A stretch of 64,000 nucleotides of DNA from Sulfitobacter sp. DFL-14 (GCF_003335585.1 NZ_QBFD01000015.1:506304-570303); one strand, 5' to 3'; counted from the stretch's first letter, positions 38,625-47,753 are shown. Notes: a model not told the origin generated them from the sequence alone. Translations and numbers: made by a program.

Positions 38625-40468
38625 GCGGGTGTCTCTTCCATATCCATCGCCAGGAAGCCGCCGGACTGGCGGTTCCAGAAATCTGCATATAGTCCGCCCT
38701 GCGCCAAAAGCGCGTCATGAGTGCCGTCTTCGACGATAGCACCTTGATCCAGAACGATAATCCGATCCATTTCCGCAATTGTGGACAGCCGGTGTGCAAT
38801 CGCGATCACCGTTTTTCCCGCCATCATGCCATAGAGCGTCTCCTGAATGGCCGCTTCCACCTCGCTGTCAAGCGCGCTTGTCGCTTCGTCCAGCAACAGA
38901 ATTGGCGCATCTTTCAGGATCACCCGGGCCAGCGTGATCCGCTGGCGCTGCCCGCCGGACAGCTTTACGCCACGCTCGCCCACACGCGAATCGTAACCAT
39001 GCCGCCCTTCGGGGTCGACGAGATCCTGGATGAACTCATGCGCCTGCGCCTGTTTCGACGCGGCAATCATCTGGGCTTCGGATGCTTCAGGTTTGCCGTA
39101 GATGATATTGTCACGCACCGACCGGTGCAGCAGCGAACTGTCCTGCTGGACCATGCCGATCTGCCGCCGCAGGCTGTCCTGGCGGACGGTCGTGATGTCC
39201 TGCCCGTCGATCAGGATCTGGCCTGCCTCCGGGTCATAGAACCGCAGCAACAGCTTTACCAAGGTCGACTTTCCCGCACCGGAACGACCAACAAGGCCAA
39301 TCCGCTCCCCCGGTTTGATGGTCAGGGAAATGTCGTTCAGCCCGCCCGAATAGCGCCCATAGTGATGCGACAGGCCCTTGATCTCGATACGGCCGTGTTC
39401 CAGCATCAGGGGTGCCGCGCCCTTCTGGTCGGTCAGCGTGACGGGTTGCGCAATCGTCTCCATTCCCTCCGCGACCACGCCAAGCTCGCGGAAGAATGAC
39501 GACAGCGCCCACATGATCCAGCCGGTCATGGAGTTAAGCCGCAATGTCAGCGCAGAGGCCGCTGCAACGACACCGACACTGGCCTCGCCCGCGATCCACA
39601 GCGCCAGAGCCCAGCCGACAACGCCCACGATCAACACGCCATTCAGGGCCACCAGAACGACATCCATGACCGTAAAGATCCGCATCTCATTCTGAATGGT
39701 GACGCGGGTCTTCTCGATGGCTTCCTTGGCAAAGCTGACTTCCATGTCGTGATGCGCGAACATCTTGACCGAATGGATGTTGGTATAGGCATCCACCACG
39801 CGCCCGGTCACCATGGACCGCGCATCAGATGCGGCCTTGGACGCCGGCCCGACACGGGTGACAGTCCATTTCACAAGTGCCGCATAAAGGGCAAACCAGA
39901 TCAAAAGCGGCACTAACAAACGCCAATCAGAGGTGGACAGCAGTACCGCCGCGCCGATCATATAGGCCAGCGCATAAGACATCGCATCGAACACCTGGAA
40001 CACCACTTCACCCGCCGCGGGCGGCGTCTGCATGATGCGGTTGGCGATCCGGCCGGCAAAATCGTTCTCGAACCAGCCGACGGACTGCCGCAGCACATGC
40101 CGATGGGCGCGCCAACGGATCAGCGTGCCAAAGTTCGGCAGAATGGCATTGTTCAGCAAGGCCACATCGAACCCCTGCAGAAGCGGGCGCAGGATCAGCA
40201 CGAAGGCCGCAACGCAGATAAATTCGATGCCGTGATCGGCCCAGATCTGTGCGGGATCGCTATCCAGCAGATCAACAAGACGGCCCATGTAATAGATCAG
40301 TCCGATCTCGATCGCGGCAACAATGATGGACATCACCCCGGTGAGCAGGAAGACCTTTTTGAAAGGGATGGAATACTCACGCAGAAACGGCCAGAGCTTG
40401 CGTGGCGGCGTATCAGACTCTGAATAGGCAATATAAGGGTCAACGAGATTCTCGAAAAAACGAAACAT
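38621..40468 (-). CDS. ABC exporter half-transporter (membrane + ATPase), first of pair
   Basis: A 615-residue half-transporter with the same layout as its downstream partner: membrane domain, Walker A GRSGAGKSTLV, signature LSGGQRQRI and Walker B ILLLDEATSALD. Both have consensus catalytic glutamate after Walker B, so neither nucleotide site looks degenerate by that test. Start MFRFFENLVDPYIAY was chosen because conserved residues begin there. No clear ribosome site; upstream GGCC-rich bases. An 80-base inverted-repeat element lies upstream. Confidence 0.9.
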   Translation of the reverse strand: MFRFFENLVDPYIAYSESDTPPRKLWPFLREYSIPFKKVFLLTGVMSIIVAAIEIGLIYYMGRLVDLLDSDPAQIWADHGIEFICVAAFVLILRPLLQGFDVALLNNAILPNFGTLIRWRAHRHVLRQSVGWFENDFAGRIANRIMQTPPAAGEVVFQVFDAMSYALAYMIGAAVLLSTSDWRLLVPLLIWFALYAALVKWTVTRVGPASKAASDARSMVTGRVVDAYTNIHSVKMFAHHDMEVSFAKEAIEKTRVTIQNEMRIFTVMDVVLVALNGVLIVGVVGWALALWIAGEASVGVVAAASALTLRLNSMTGWIMWALSSFFRELGVVAEGMETIAQPVTLTDQKGAAPLMLEHGRIEIKGLSHHYGRYSGGLNDISLTIKPGERIGLVGRSGAGKSTLVKLLLRFYDPEAGQILIDGQDITTVRQDSLRRQIGMVQQDSSLLHRSVRDNIIYGKPEASEAQMIAASKQAQAHEFIQDLVDPEGRHGYDSRVGERGVKLSGGQRQRITLARVILKDAPILLLDEATSALDSEVEAAIQETLYGMMAGKTVIAIAHRLSTIAEMDRIIVLDQGAIVEDGTHDALLAQGGLYADFWNRQSGGFLAMDMEETPA

Positions 40469-40565
40469 GGCAGGGGCCTTAGGCAGAAACAGCAAAATGC
40501 ACCGGCGCGCCGAGCGAGCCAGTCGGGACGTGGGTTATGTCAGACTTATCTGAACCAGATCCCGC

Positions 40566-40645
40566 GGTACATTTTGCAACCCTCCAAGTTTATGCATTTA
40601 CATTTATTGGATGCGCTCTGTTCTGTCGAGACCTCAAAATGTACC
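40566..40645. repeat. 80-base AT-rich segment bounded by 11-bp inverted repeats
   Basis: GGTACATTTTG (40566-40576) and CAAAATGTACC (40635-40645) are perfect inverted repeats around 58 bases that are clearly AT-richer than their surroundings. The right repeat supplies the last codons and stop of cca. The layout resembles a miniature inverted-repeat element, though I see no target-site duplication. It could also fold as a long hairpin in the cca transcript. The remaining gap (40469-40565) has only a CGGCGCGCCG palindrome. Confidence 0.5.
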
Positions 40646-41812
40646 AATCAATGCCTCGCGGCTCAGGGCAAACCCCGAGGCGATCCATTTGCTTTCCAGT
40701 TCCGCCAGGCGCGCGCCCAGCGCGGGCCCCTGATATGCCGGCATGAGGTCACGGGCGGAGACCGGAAACACCGCCCGGGCGGCGCTCTGAATCGTCTCTA
40801 AGCAACCTTTTTCCGGCAGTTCACCGTTCATGGCACAGCGCATCAGCATCACCTGTTCGGCAATGCAGCGGCCATGGCGATAGGCGACCTCCGCCAGGGG
40901 CGGCCCCATCCATCCGATCTGATGCAGCAAGGCGAGATTCCGCGCATCCGACTTGCTGAGGCGCAACCGTGCCGCGATGTCATCGCCGCCCAGAACGGCA
41001 AGTCGGCCAGACCAGTCGGGCGTAATGCTGCAGATCGATTCCAGATGTACGAAGGGTGCCAGGAACCTGTCATCACTCCCCGGCAGGATGGCGTGCAAAA
41101 CGCCAATTGTCCGCATGACGGCAACCGCCTGCGACGGGTCGGGCGCACCCAGCAGCTTGATGATCTCCTGCCCGACCCGCTCTGCCGAAAGCGTCTCTAA
41201 ACCGTGCAAATTCTCTGAAATGCTTGCCAGCGTGTCCGGCTCGAAACCACCCTCCAGGTCCGCGTAATAGGCGCAGAAACGAAAGTACCGCAGGATGCGC
41301 AGGTAATCTTCCCGGATGCGGGCGGCGGGGTCTTCGATGAACCGGACACGGCGCGCCCAAAGGTCCGGCAGACCGCCCAGCGGATCCACCACCACCCCCT
41401 GCGGCGTGGCATAAAGCGCGTTCATGGTGAAATCGCGCCGCCGCGCATCATCCGCGATATCCGTGGAAAAGGCGACAACCGCACGACGCCCGTCTGTTTC
41501 CACATCCCGCCTGAAAGTCGTCACCTCGAAAGCGGTTCCATCCTGCACGACAGTCACGGTGCCGTGGTCGATCCCCGTGGGAACGGCCCGCATCCCGGCC
41601 TTTTCGGCCAAGGCGATAACCTCCTCCGGGCGTGCATCCGTTGCCAGATCCACGTCACTGGCGGGTGCATGCAGCAAGGCGTTTCGCACGCAGCCACCCA
41701 CAAAATAGATATCGAAACCCGCCTCCGTCACGGCGTTGCACACCGCCTGAGCGGCGGGATCGCGCAGCCAATCGGTATCGGCTGGAATCAGGTTTTCATC
41801 CGCTCTGTCCAT
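40634..41812 (-). CDS. cca: tRNA nucleotidyltransferase / poly(A) polymerase family (CCA-adding)
   Basis: Adds or repairs the CCA end of tRNAs. The 392-residue class II enzyme has FVGGCVRNALLH at 37-48, catalytic DVDLAT at 53-58, the basic RRRDFTMNALY segment and REDYLRILRYFRF. The C-terminal helical domain is present. Start MDRADENL overlaps the upstream Nudix stop by 25 bases. The last residues (IGTF, stop) are encoded within one arm of an 11-bp inverted repeat, so the natural C-terminus may have been altered. Confidence 0.92.
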   Translation of the reverse strand: MDRADENLIPADTDWLRDPAAQAVCNAVTEAGFDIYFVGGCVRNALLHAPASDVDLATDARPEEVIALAEKAGMRAVPTGIDHGTVTVVQDGTAFEVTTFRRDVETDGRRAVVAFSTDIADDARRRDFTMNALYATPQGVVVDPLGGLPDLWARRVRFIEDPAARIREDYLRILRYFRFCAYYADLEGGFEPDTLASISENLHGLETLSAERVGQEIIKLLGAPDPSQAVAVMRTIGVLHAILPGSDDRFLAPFVHLESICSITPDWSGRLAVLGGDDIAARLRLSKSDARNLALLHQIGWMGPPLAEVAYRHGRCIAEQVMLMRCAMNGELPEKGCLETIQSAARAVFPVSARDLMPAYQGPALGARLAELESKWIASGFALSREALIGTF

Positions 41813-42387
41813 TCCCGCAACATACGCGCGGTTGCGCCCCAAATGTAATAGGGACCGTAAGGCACGGTGAAATAGTGCCGCAGGCTGCCGCGCCAACGCC
41901 GGGACTGCACCAGGTAATTGGCGGGGTCCAAGACATGCGACAGCGGAACAGAAAACACCTCTGCCACTTCGCCGGGTTCGGGCCTGATATCAAATCTGTC
42001 CCGGATCAGACCGATCACCGGCGTCACGGCAAAGCTGGTGACCGTATCATGCACCGGCAGCGTGCCCAGCACTTCTACATTTTCAGGCGGCAAGCCGATT
42101 TCCTCATGCGCTTCGCGCAGCGCCGCAGCGATGCTGTCAGCGTCACCCGGGTCCTGCTTGCCCCCCGGAAAGGCGATCTGTCCCGGATGATGTTTCAACG
42201 CGGAAGATCTTTTTGTCAGCAACAGTTCCAGCCGGCCATCGACCAGTTGGATTGGCGCCAGAACCCCGGCGGGCCGCGACACGCGCCCCTCGGGCAGGAC
42301 CACGTCGGGATTCAGGTCGAAATCTGATGTCGCCGCGCCCGGATGCAGCAAGGCTGCCCGGATGCGGTCAATCTGATCATTTGCCAT
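41788..42387 (-). CDS. CoA pyrophosphatase-like Nudix hydrolase
   Basis: A 199-residue Nudix protein of the CoAse type: LLLTKRSSALKHHPGQIAFPGG, then the box with D in place of the first Glu and REAHEEIGL. SALKHHPGQIAFPGGK is the family-specific stretch (UPF0035) before the box. It probably hydrolyses CoA or related diphosphates. It overlaps hslO upstream by 11 bases and cca downstream by 25, indicating tight co-translation. Confidence 0.88.
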   Translation of the reverse strand: MANDQIDRIRAALLHPGAATSDFDLNPDVVLPEGRVSRPAGVLAPIQLVDGRLELLLTKRSSALKHHPGQIAFPGGKQDPGDADSIAAALREAHEEIGLPPENVEVLGTLPVHDTVTSFAVTPVIGLIRDRFDIRPEPGEVAEVFSVPLSHVLDPANYLVQSRRWRGSLRHYFTVPYGPYYIWGATARMLREWTERMKT

Positions 42388-43375
42388 TCTGCCCTTCCGC
42401 CTCGAAACCGACTGTGGCCGGGTCGAGATCGTAATGGGCGCCGCAAAACTGGCAGTCCGCCGTGACGCGCCCCTGATCCGTGGTCATCTTTTCGATGTCC
42501 CGGGCCGAATAGATCGAAAGGCTCTGGCGCACCTTTTCCTCTGAGCAGCTGCAGCCAAAGCGAACGGCCTGCGCGTCAAACACCCTGGGCTGTTCCTCAT
42601 GAAACAGCCGCAGCAAAAGGTCCGTGGGCGGGACGCTGGGCCCGATCAGCTCCAGGTCTTCAACCGTGTCGAGCAGGACATTCACCCGGTTCCAGTTTTC
42701 CTCGTCCTCACCATCGACAAGGTCATGGGCCTGCAGCACCTCGCCCGATCCTTCGCCCTTGGCCGCAAAAGGCGACGCCTTGGGCATATGTTGCAGCATC
42801 ACACCGCCCGCGCGCCAGTGTTCTGCCACGTCAGGGCCGGAGGACCGGCCAAAGCTGAGTGAGAACCGTGTCGGCAGCTGCTCTGACTGGGCGAAATACG
42901 CCTCGGCACAGGCCGCAAGGGAAGCGCCGTTCAAGGGTGTGATGCCCTGATAGGGGGTCATCCCCTTGCCCTGGTCAATCATGATTGCAAAATACCCTTC
43001 GCCCACCTGTTCGAAGGGCGCCGCATCTGTCAGCCGATCCGCATCATAGCTTGCATAGGCTCTGATACGGGCCGATTTACCGTCAGCCTCCGGCGCATAG
43101 TAATCGGTGGCAATCATCCGCACCGCGCCTTTCGACTGCACCTGAAGGGACAGTTTCCACCGCAGTTTGATCGTCTGGCCGATCAGGGCGGTCAGCAATG
43201 CCATCTCGGCCACAAGCGCCTCGACCTGCGGCGGATAGTTGTGCTGGCGCAGCACCCCTTCCAACACGCCATCCAGACGGGCCACCCGACCACGAATGTT
43301 CGAATGGTCCAGTTGAAACGGCAATACGCTGTCATCCCAGGCGATCTTGTTTCCTGGCAGGGTTGGAGAAGTCAT
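42377..43375 (-). CDS. hslO: Redox-regulated chaperone Hsp33
   Basis: A 332-residue holdase chaperone activated by oxidation. The N-terminal domain includes GRVARLDGVL and the C-terminal zinc switch has CSC (FGCSCSEEKV) and CQFC (ADCQFCGAHYD), the four required cysteines. The protein ends soon after in an ordinary tail. It is first in the hslO-Nudix-cca group, and a 77-base gap separates it from the divergent Nudix gene. Confidence 0.95.
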   Translation of the reverse strand: MTSPTLPGNKIAWDDSVLPFQLDHSNIRGRVARLDGVLEGVLRQHNYPPQVEALVAEMALLTALIGQTIKLRWKLSLQVQSKGAVRMIATDYYAPEADGKSARIRAYASYDADRLTDAAPFEQVGEGYFAIMIDQGKGMTPYQGITPLNGASLAACAEAYFAQSEQLPTRFSLSFGRSSGPDVAEHWRAGGVMLQHMPKASPFAAKGEGSGEVLQAHDLVDGEDEENWNRVNVLLDTVEDLELIGPSVPPTDLLLRLFHEEQPRVFDAQAVRFGCSCSEEKVRQSLSIYSARDIEKMTTDQGRVTADCQFCGAHYDLDPATVGFEAEGQNGK

Positions 43376-43452
43376 GGGGGTTTCCTTATCGCGGGTCGCT
43401 TGGCATACCGCGTCTATATAGGAGCAGCAACCCGGGGATAAAGGGGACGGTC

Positions 43453-43899
43453 ATGATCAGGCGTATGGGCATGCCACCGCAAAAGAACCGTACCTACCGT
43501 CTGCGGCCGGGAGCATATGCCATTCTGCCCCTCAAGACCCGTTTCCTGATGACCGCGCAGGTGACCCCGGAAATCGATGTGCAACTGCCGGGCGGCGGCA
43601 TAGATCCGGGCGAATCGCCAATGCACGCGCTGCACCGCGAAGTGATGGAGGAAATCGGATGGCGCATCGCGGCACCCCGCAGGCTGGGCGCCTTCCGGCG
43701 GTTCGTCTTCATGCCGGAATACGACCTCTGGGCCGAAAAGCTGTGCACCGTCTATGTCGCCCGTCCGGTGAGAGAGATCGCACCGCCGACAGAACCGGAT
43801 CATGTCACCCTGGTTCTCTCTGCCTCGGAATGTATCGAAAACCTGGGGAACGACGGCGACCGGCTGATGTTCCAGCGGTATCTGGCGCTGCTGACCTGA
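43453..43899 (+). CDS. Nudix hydrolase
   Basis: A 148-residue Nudix protein. The box GGGIDPGESPMHALHREVMEEIGW is complete, preceded by EIDVQLPGGG. Substrate class is unclear; the N-terminal RLRPGAYAILPL suggests a general nucleotide or sugar-nucleotide diphosphatase. The start MIRRMGMPPQKN has GGGGAC 8 bases upstream. It converges with the phosphatase gene with two bases between stops. Confidence 0.83.
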   Translation: MIRRMGMPPQKNRTYRLRPGAYAILPLKTRFLMTAQVTPEIDVQLPGGGIDPGESPMHALHREVMEEIGWRIAAPRRLGAFRRFVFMPEYDLWAEKLCTVYVARPVREIAPPTEPDHVTLVLSASECIENLGNDGDRLMFQRYLALLT

Positions 43900-43901
43900 G
43901 C

Positions 43902-45182
43902 CTATGGCGGTGCATCGCCATTGAACTGGAACATGATGCCCGACAGGTCGTCAGAGAAATCAATCGCGCCTGCGAATTCGGACAATTTCCATAAAAGTCC
44001 CGATAAAAACGCCTCATCATGCATGTCGCCAAGGCTGGTTATGATCTCCTCCAGCCCGGCTTCTCCCAGCATCTGGCCGGTCTGGTCAGGGCATTCCGTA
44101 AATCCGTCCGACAGGATCAGCAGCCGGTCCCCCGGGTGCATCTGAACCTCGAATTGCTGATATGATACGCCGCTGATCAGCCCGACCGGGAAACCACCTG
44201 TGCCGAATTGTTCGATATTCCCGTTCCGGCGGCGAATGACGGGGTGCGGGTGCCCGGCCTGCGCAATCTGGACCAGGCCGCTGTCCAGATCGACGATGGC
44301 CAGCATCAGCGTAAAGTAGTGCTCCGTCTCCATCTCGTTCAGCACCAGCTCGTTGATTGCCTGAATCGCCTGGGCCGGTGGCCTGGCAACAAAGCTGTCC
44401 TCACCATCCGGGATCAAGGCCACGTTCTGACCCGGAGACGACGCAGAAAGGTAACCGGCCAGGCGCGCGGTCATCAGGGCAGAGCTGATGCCGTGACCGG
44501 ACACATCTATCCCGAACAGGCCCAGTTTTCGCGGCCCGGCTTCGAAAAAGCCGACCAGATCGCCGCCAACATGCCCGCTGGACCGCAGCAACAAGGACAG
44601 GGTGCCGCCCCGAAAGACCCTGTGCCGTTCGGGCAAAAGCGATTGCTGCAGCTTCTTGGCTTCCAGCAGGTCCTTGTCGAGTGAATCATAGAGGCCCTGA
44701 AGCTCGGCAAGGGTGTCGCGGATCATCTGGTTGCTGTGGCACAGCTGCCGCTGCGTGTTGATAATGCGCTCTCCCGCCGTGATGCGCGCCCGCAGCTCGG
44801 CATTGTCCACGGGTTTGGACAGGAAATCATCCGCGCCGGAGTGCAAGCCCACCGCCACTTCCTCCTTCTCCTTTTTGGAGGTCAGCAGAATGAAATAGGC
44901 AAACTGTTCGCCCGGCAGATCCCGCAGGGCGCGGCAAAACTCCAGCCCGGTCATGCCCGGCATCATCCAGTCGCTCAGGATCAGATCCGGAAGGTTGTCG
45001 GCGCAAAGCTTCAACGCTTCCTCGCCCGAGGCTGCCTCGATCACCTCGTAGCCCCATTTCACCAATGAACCGGTCAGAAGACGCCGCTGAAGACGGCTGT
45101 CATCGACAACAAGGATCCGGGTCTTTGCAACAGGGTTGTCGGCCAGCGTTTCGGGATGTCTGGCCGCGGTGAATTTCCGCAT
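43902..45182 (-). CDS. Response regulator with PP2C/SpoIIE phosphatase domain (RbaY-like)
   Basis: A 426-residue REC-PP2C protein. The receiver domain (about 20-140) has acidic D27/D28, phospho-acceptor D71 (LSDWMMPG) and the KP motif (SKPVDN). A short coiled linker (residues about 150-190) precedes the SpoIIE phosphatase (GGDLVGFF, GIDVSGHG, LSDGFTE). Such proteins dephosphorylate an anti-sigma antagonist in partner switching; RbaY of Rhodobacter capsulatus, affecting gene transfer agent production, has this architecture. No antagonist or anti-sigma gene is adjacent. An Hpt protein is encoded divergently, a possible phosphate source. Confidence 0.88.
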   Translation of the reverse strand: MRKFTAARHPETLADNPVAKTRILVVDDSRLQRRLLTGSLVKWGYEVIEAASGEEALKLCADNLPDLILSDWMMPGMTGLEFCRALRDLPGEQFAYFILLTSKKEKEEVAVGLHSGADDFLSKPVDNAELRARITAGERIINTQRQLCHSNQMIRDTLAELQGLYDSLDKDLLEAKKLQQSLLPERHRVFRGGTLSLLLRSSGHVGGDLVGFFEAGPRKLGLFGIDVSGHGISSALMTARLAGYLSASSPGQNVALIPDGEDSFVARPPAQAIQAINELVLNEMETEHYFTLMLAIVDLDSGLVQIAQAGHPHPVIRRRNGNIEQFGTGGFPVGLISGVSYQQFEVQMHPGDRLLILSDGFTECPDQTGQMLGEAGLEEIITSLGDMHDEAFLSGLLWKLSEFAGAIDFSDDLSGIMFQFNGDAPP

Positions 45183-45249
45183 TTTCTGATAGGTTCTCTG
45201 CTTCTGTTGCGTTCACTGGTCCGGAATGCCCACCATTGGACCAAACAGG

Positions 45250-45263
45250 TTAAGAGCTCTTAA
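45250..45263. promoter_or_regulatory. Palindrome TTAA-N6-TTAA between phosphatase and hpt
   Basis: TTAAGAGCTCTTAA is a perfect 14-base palindrome in the 185-base divergent region. It resembles the CtrA pair TTAA-N7-TTAA but with 6-base spacing. It may be an operator for one or both genes. The rest of that gap shows no gene. Confidence 0.4.
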
Positions 45264-45350
45264 AAGGTAAAATCCGTGTCAAAGGGCCCCGGTCTGCAAA
45301 GACATTTTTAATCTCTGAGCCTCATCCTGCCCGGGCCGGAGGAACAGGTG

Positions 45351-45379
45351 AATGATTGACTGGAAAAATGATTGACTGG
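45351..45379 (+). repeat. Tandem duplication of the hpt start region
   Basis: AATGATTGACTGG occurs twice, separated by AAA. Only the second copy continues into the Hpt frame. The first gives ATG with a good GGAGG site nine bases upstream but encodes just MIDWKND before a stop that overlaps the true start. Confidence 0.9.
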
Positions 45380-45712
45380 GATCAGGTCGCAAGGCTGCGT
45401 GATGAGGTCGGGGCAGAAGATTTTGACGACATCGTCGCTCTTTTCATCGAGGAGGTTGAAGAAGTGACGGCGCGGCTGGCCAAGGGGCAGTCGCCCCTGT
45501 CCGTGGAGGAAGACCTTCATCTCCTCAAGGGCAGCGCGCTGAACCTGGGCTTCACCAGGTTCTCCGACCTCTGTCAGACTGGTGAGACTCTGGCCGCGCA
45601 GGGTGACACCAGCCAGGTCGATCTTCATCCGATCCTGTCAGCCTACGCAATGTCCAAGGCGGCTTTCCTGCATGCCTTGCCTACGGCCTTTGACAGTCAG
45701 ACCAGTTTGTAA
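45368..45712 (+). CDS. Histidine phosphotransfer (Hpt) domain protein
   Basis: A 114-residue single-domain phosphotransfer protein: the motif HLLKGSALNLG puts the phosphorylated histidine at H51. It would relay phosphate between a hybrid sensor kinase and a response regulator. It diverges from the REC-PP2C gene, which has a receiver with D71, so the two probably form a relay. The start is at the second copy of a duplicated 13-base start region; a TTG at 45356 would extend it by four residues. Its 3' end overlaps the convergent SDR gene by 16 bases. Confidence 0.85.
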   Translation: MIDWDQVARLRDEVGAEDFDDIVALFIEEVEEVTARLAKGQSPLSVEEDLHLLKGSALNLGFTRFSDLCQTGETLAAQGDTSQVDLHPILSAYAMSKAAFLHALPTAFDSQTSL

Positions 45713-46509
45713 AACTCCTGAACCCTGATTTCACCAAAGGTATCCAGCGCCTTTGCCCGCAGCGCCTGCATCCCGGCAATCCAGCGATCATGATCCTTTG
45801 CCCGATGCACCGCAAAGCCCTGTACAGCCGGATGCGACAGGATCAGAAACCGGTTCTCCTCCACGCCCGCAACCACTGCCTCCGCCACCTCATCGGCGGT
45901 CAGCAGCGACGCACCCGGATCCGCGTCTGCATCGCTCATCCCCAACAGGGGTGTCGCGACATATTGCGGGCAGACCACCGACGCCCCGATGCCATCCGCC
46001 CCATGGGTAATCGCAAGGGATTCCGCAAAGCTGACCGCCGCGTGTTTGGTCGCCGAATAGGCAGCATCGCCAATCTGGTTCAGCAGCCCCGCCGCCGAGG
46101 CCACGTTGACAAGGTGGCCGCGGCCCCGCGCGATCATCTCGGGCAGCAGCGCGCGGGCGGCATAGACATGCGCCATCACATGCACGTTCCAGTTCAACAT
46201 CCAGTCCGCATTCGACTGCGAGGCCGCATGAGAGGGGTCACCCCGCCCAAGCCCCGCGTTAGAGACATAGATGTCCACCGGGCCATGCACCGCACTGGCG
46301 GTTTCGATCAGATTTTGTATCGCCGCCTCATCCGTGACATCGCAGGCAAGCGCAATGCCGCCGATTTCCTTTGCGACCTGCAGCGCCTTGTCACCATCAA
46401 TGTCGGAAACGCAGACCCGTGCGCCCCTTGCCGCTGCCGCACGCGCAATCGCTGCACCAATGCCGCCGCCTGCGCCGGTGATGACAACGGAACTTCCCTT
46501 GAACTGCAT
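45697..46509 (-). CDS. Short-chain dehydrogenase/reductase
   Basis: A 270-residue classical SDR: TGAGGGIGAA at 11-20 (NADP/NAD site), NAG at 84-86 and the triad S138, Y151, K155 (YSATK). Substrate unknown; EFYKLV-type tails occur in many. It follows ilvA by 11 bases on the same strand, so it may be co-transcribed. Confidence 0.88.
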   Translation of the reverse strand: MQFKGSSVVITGAGGGIGAAIARAAAARGARVCVSDIDGDKALQVAKEIGGIALACDVTDEAAIQNLIETASAVHGPVDIYVSNAGLGRGDPSHAASQSNADWMLNWNVHVMAHVYAARALLPEMIARGRGHLVNVASAAGLLNQIGDAAYSATKHAAVSFAESLAITHGADGIGASVVCPQYVATPLLGMSDADADPGASLLTADEVAEAVVAGVEENRFLILSHPAVQGFAVHRAKDHDRWIAGMQALRAKALDTFGEIRVQEFYKLV

Positions 46510-46520
46510 CTGCTCGCCCC

Positions 46521-47753
46521 TCAGATCACGAATTGCGCCAGTGTTTCATCATTGGTGATGTCGGTATAGGTGAAACCGGCCTCGTCGATCCGCCGGAACA
46601 TGGCCGGGAAATTCTCCGGCGCATCCGTCTCTATCCCGATCAGAACAGAGCCGAAGTTGCGCGCCGATTTCTTCATGTACTCAAACCGGGTGATGTTGTC
46701 GGCAGGACCAAGCCGGTCCAGAAAATCGCGCAGCGCGCCCGGACGCTGCGGCAGGCGCAGGATAAAGTACTTCTTCAGCCCCGCATAACGCTGCGCACGT
46801 TCCTTGACCTCTGGCAGGCGCTCAAAATCGAAATTGCCGCCGGATGCGATACAGACAACCGTCTTTCCCTTGATCGCCTCTGCCACATCGCCCAGCGCCT
46901 CGATCGCCATGGCGCCTGCAGGTTCCAGCACGATCCCCTCAACATTCAGCATTTCAATGATGGTCTGGCAGATGCGGTCCTCCGGCAGGTCGATCACGTC
47001 ATCCTGCGACACATCTGCCAGACGCGCAAAGGTGCGCGCGCCGATCCGCGCAACTGCTGCGCCATCTACGAAGGAATTGATCGGGGACACATCCACCGGC
47101 TTGCCCTCCGCCAGGGCGGCGGCAAGGCTTTTCGCGCCAGAGGGTTCGACAAAAGTATAGGCACAATCAGTCCCGAAATAGCTGCGCGTGCCGGCAGACA
47201 GGCCGCCGCCACCAACCGGCAGGATGATGTGATCCGGCACGCGGCCCAGTTCCTGTTCGATCTCGACCGCGACCGATGCCTGCCCCTCGATCACGTCCTC
47301 ATCGTCAAACGGAGACAGGAAATGTGCCCCCTCCCGCGCACAAAACTCCTGTGCGGCCGTCAGAGTCTTGTCGAAATAATCTCCGACGAGCTTTACCTCC
47401 ACTGCGCTGCCGCCGAACATCCGCGTCTTCAGGATCTTTTGTTCGGGCGTGGTTACCGGCATGAAGATGACACCACGCACATTGAAATGACGGCACATGA
47501 ACGCGACGCCTTGGGCATGATTGCCCGCCGAGGCGCAGACAAAAAGCTGCTGATCGGGAATGACCTTTCGCATGGCGTTGAAGGCCCCGCGCAGTTTGTA
47601 GGACCGGACCGGGCTCAGGTCTTCGCGTTTGAGCCAGATGTCCGCCCCGAACCGCTCCGACAACAGCTCATTGCGCAAAAGCGGCGTGGCGGGAAATACC
47701 TGCCGCATCCTGGCCGTCGCCAATGTGGCCATCGCCTGAAAATTCTCTGTCAT
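46521..47753 (-). CDS. ilvA: Threonine ammonia-lyase (threonine dehydratase)
   Basis: Deaminates threonine to 2-oxobutanoate for isoleucine synthesis. The 410-residue PLP enzyme has the lysine motif SYKLRGAFNA (K53), the glycine-rich PLP loop VGGGGLSAGT and a short C-terminal ACT-like regulatory domain (YFILRLPQRPGALRDFLDRL). At this length it has one regulatory domain. Start MTENFQAMATL has GGTGG four to eight bases upstream; an in-frame ATG at 47810 is unlikely. It diverges from argG. Confidence 0.92.
   Translation of the reverse strand: MTENFQAMATLATARMRQVFPATPLLRNELLSERFGADIWLKREDLSPVRSYKLRGAFNAMRKVIPDQQLFVCASAGNHAQGVAFMCRHFNVRGVIFMPVTTPEQKILKTRMFGGSAVEVKLVGDYFDKTLTAAQEFCAREGAHFLSPFDDEDVIEGQASVAVEIEQELGRVPDHIILPVGGGGLSAGTRSYFGTDCAYTFVEPSGAKSLAAALAEGKPVDVSPINSFVDGAAVARIGARTFARLADVSQDDVIDLPEDRICQTIIEMLNVEGIVLEPAGAMAIEALGDVAEAIKGKTVVCIASGGNFDFERLPEVKERAQRYAGLKKYFILRLPQRPGALRDFLDRLGPADNITRFEYMKKSARNFGSVLIGIETDAPENFPAMFRRIDEAGFTYTDITNDETLAQFVI

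Noticed and set aside
40496-40633. Possible tRNA or small RNA gene between the ABC exporter and cca
   Set aside because: No cloverleaf, no CCA-adjacent stem and no terminator; only the inverted-repeat element stands out.
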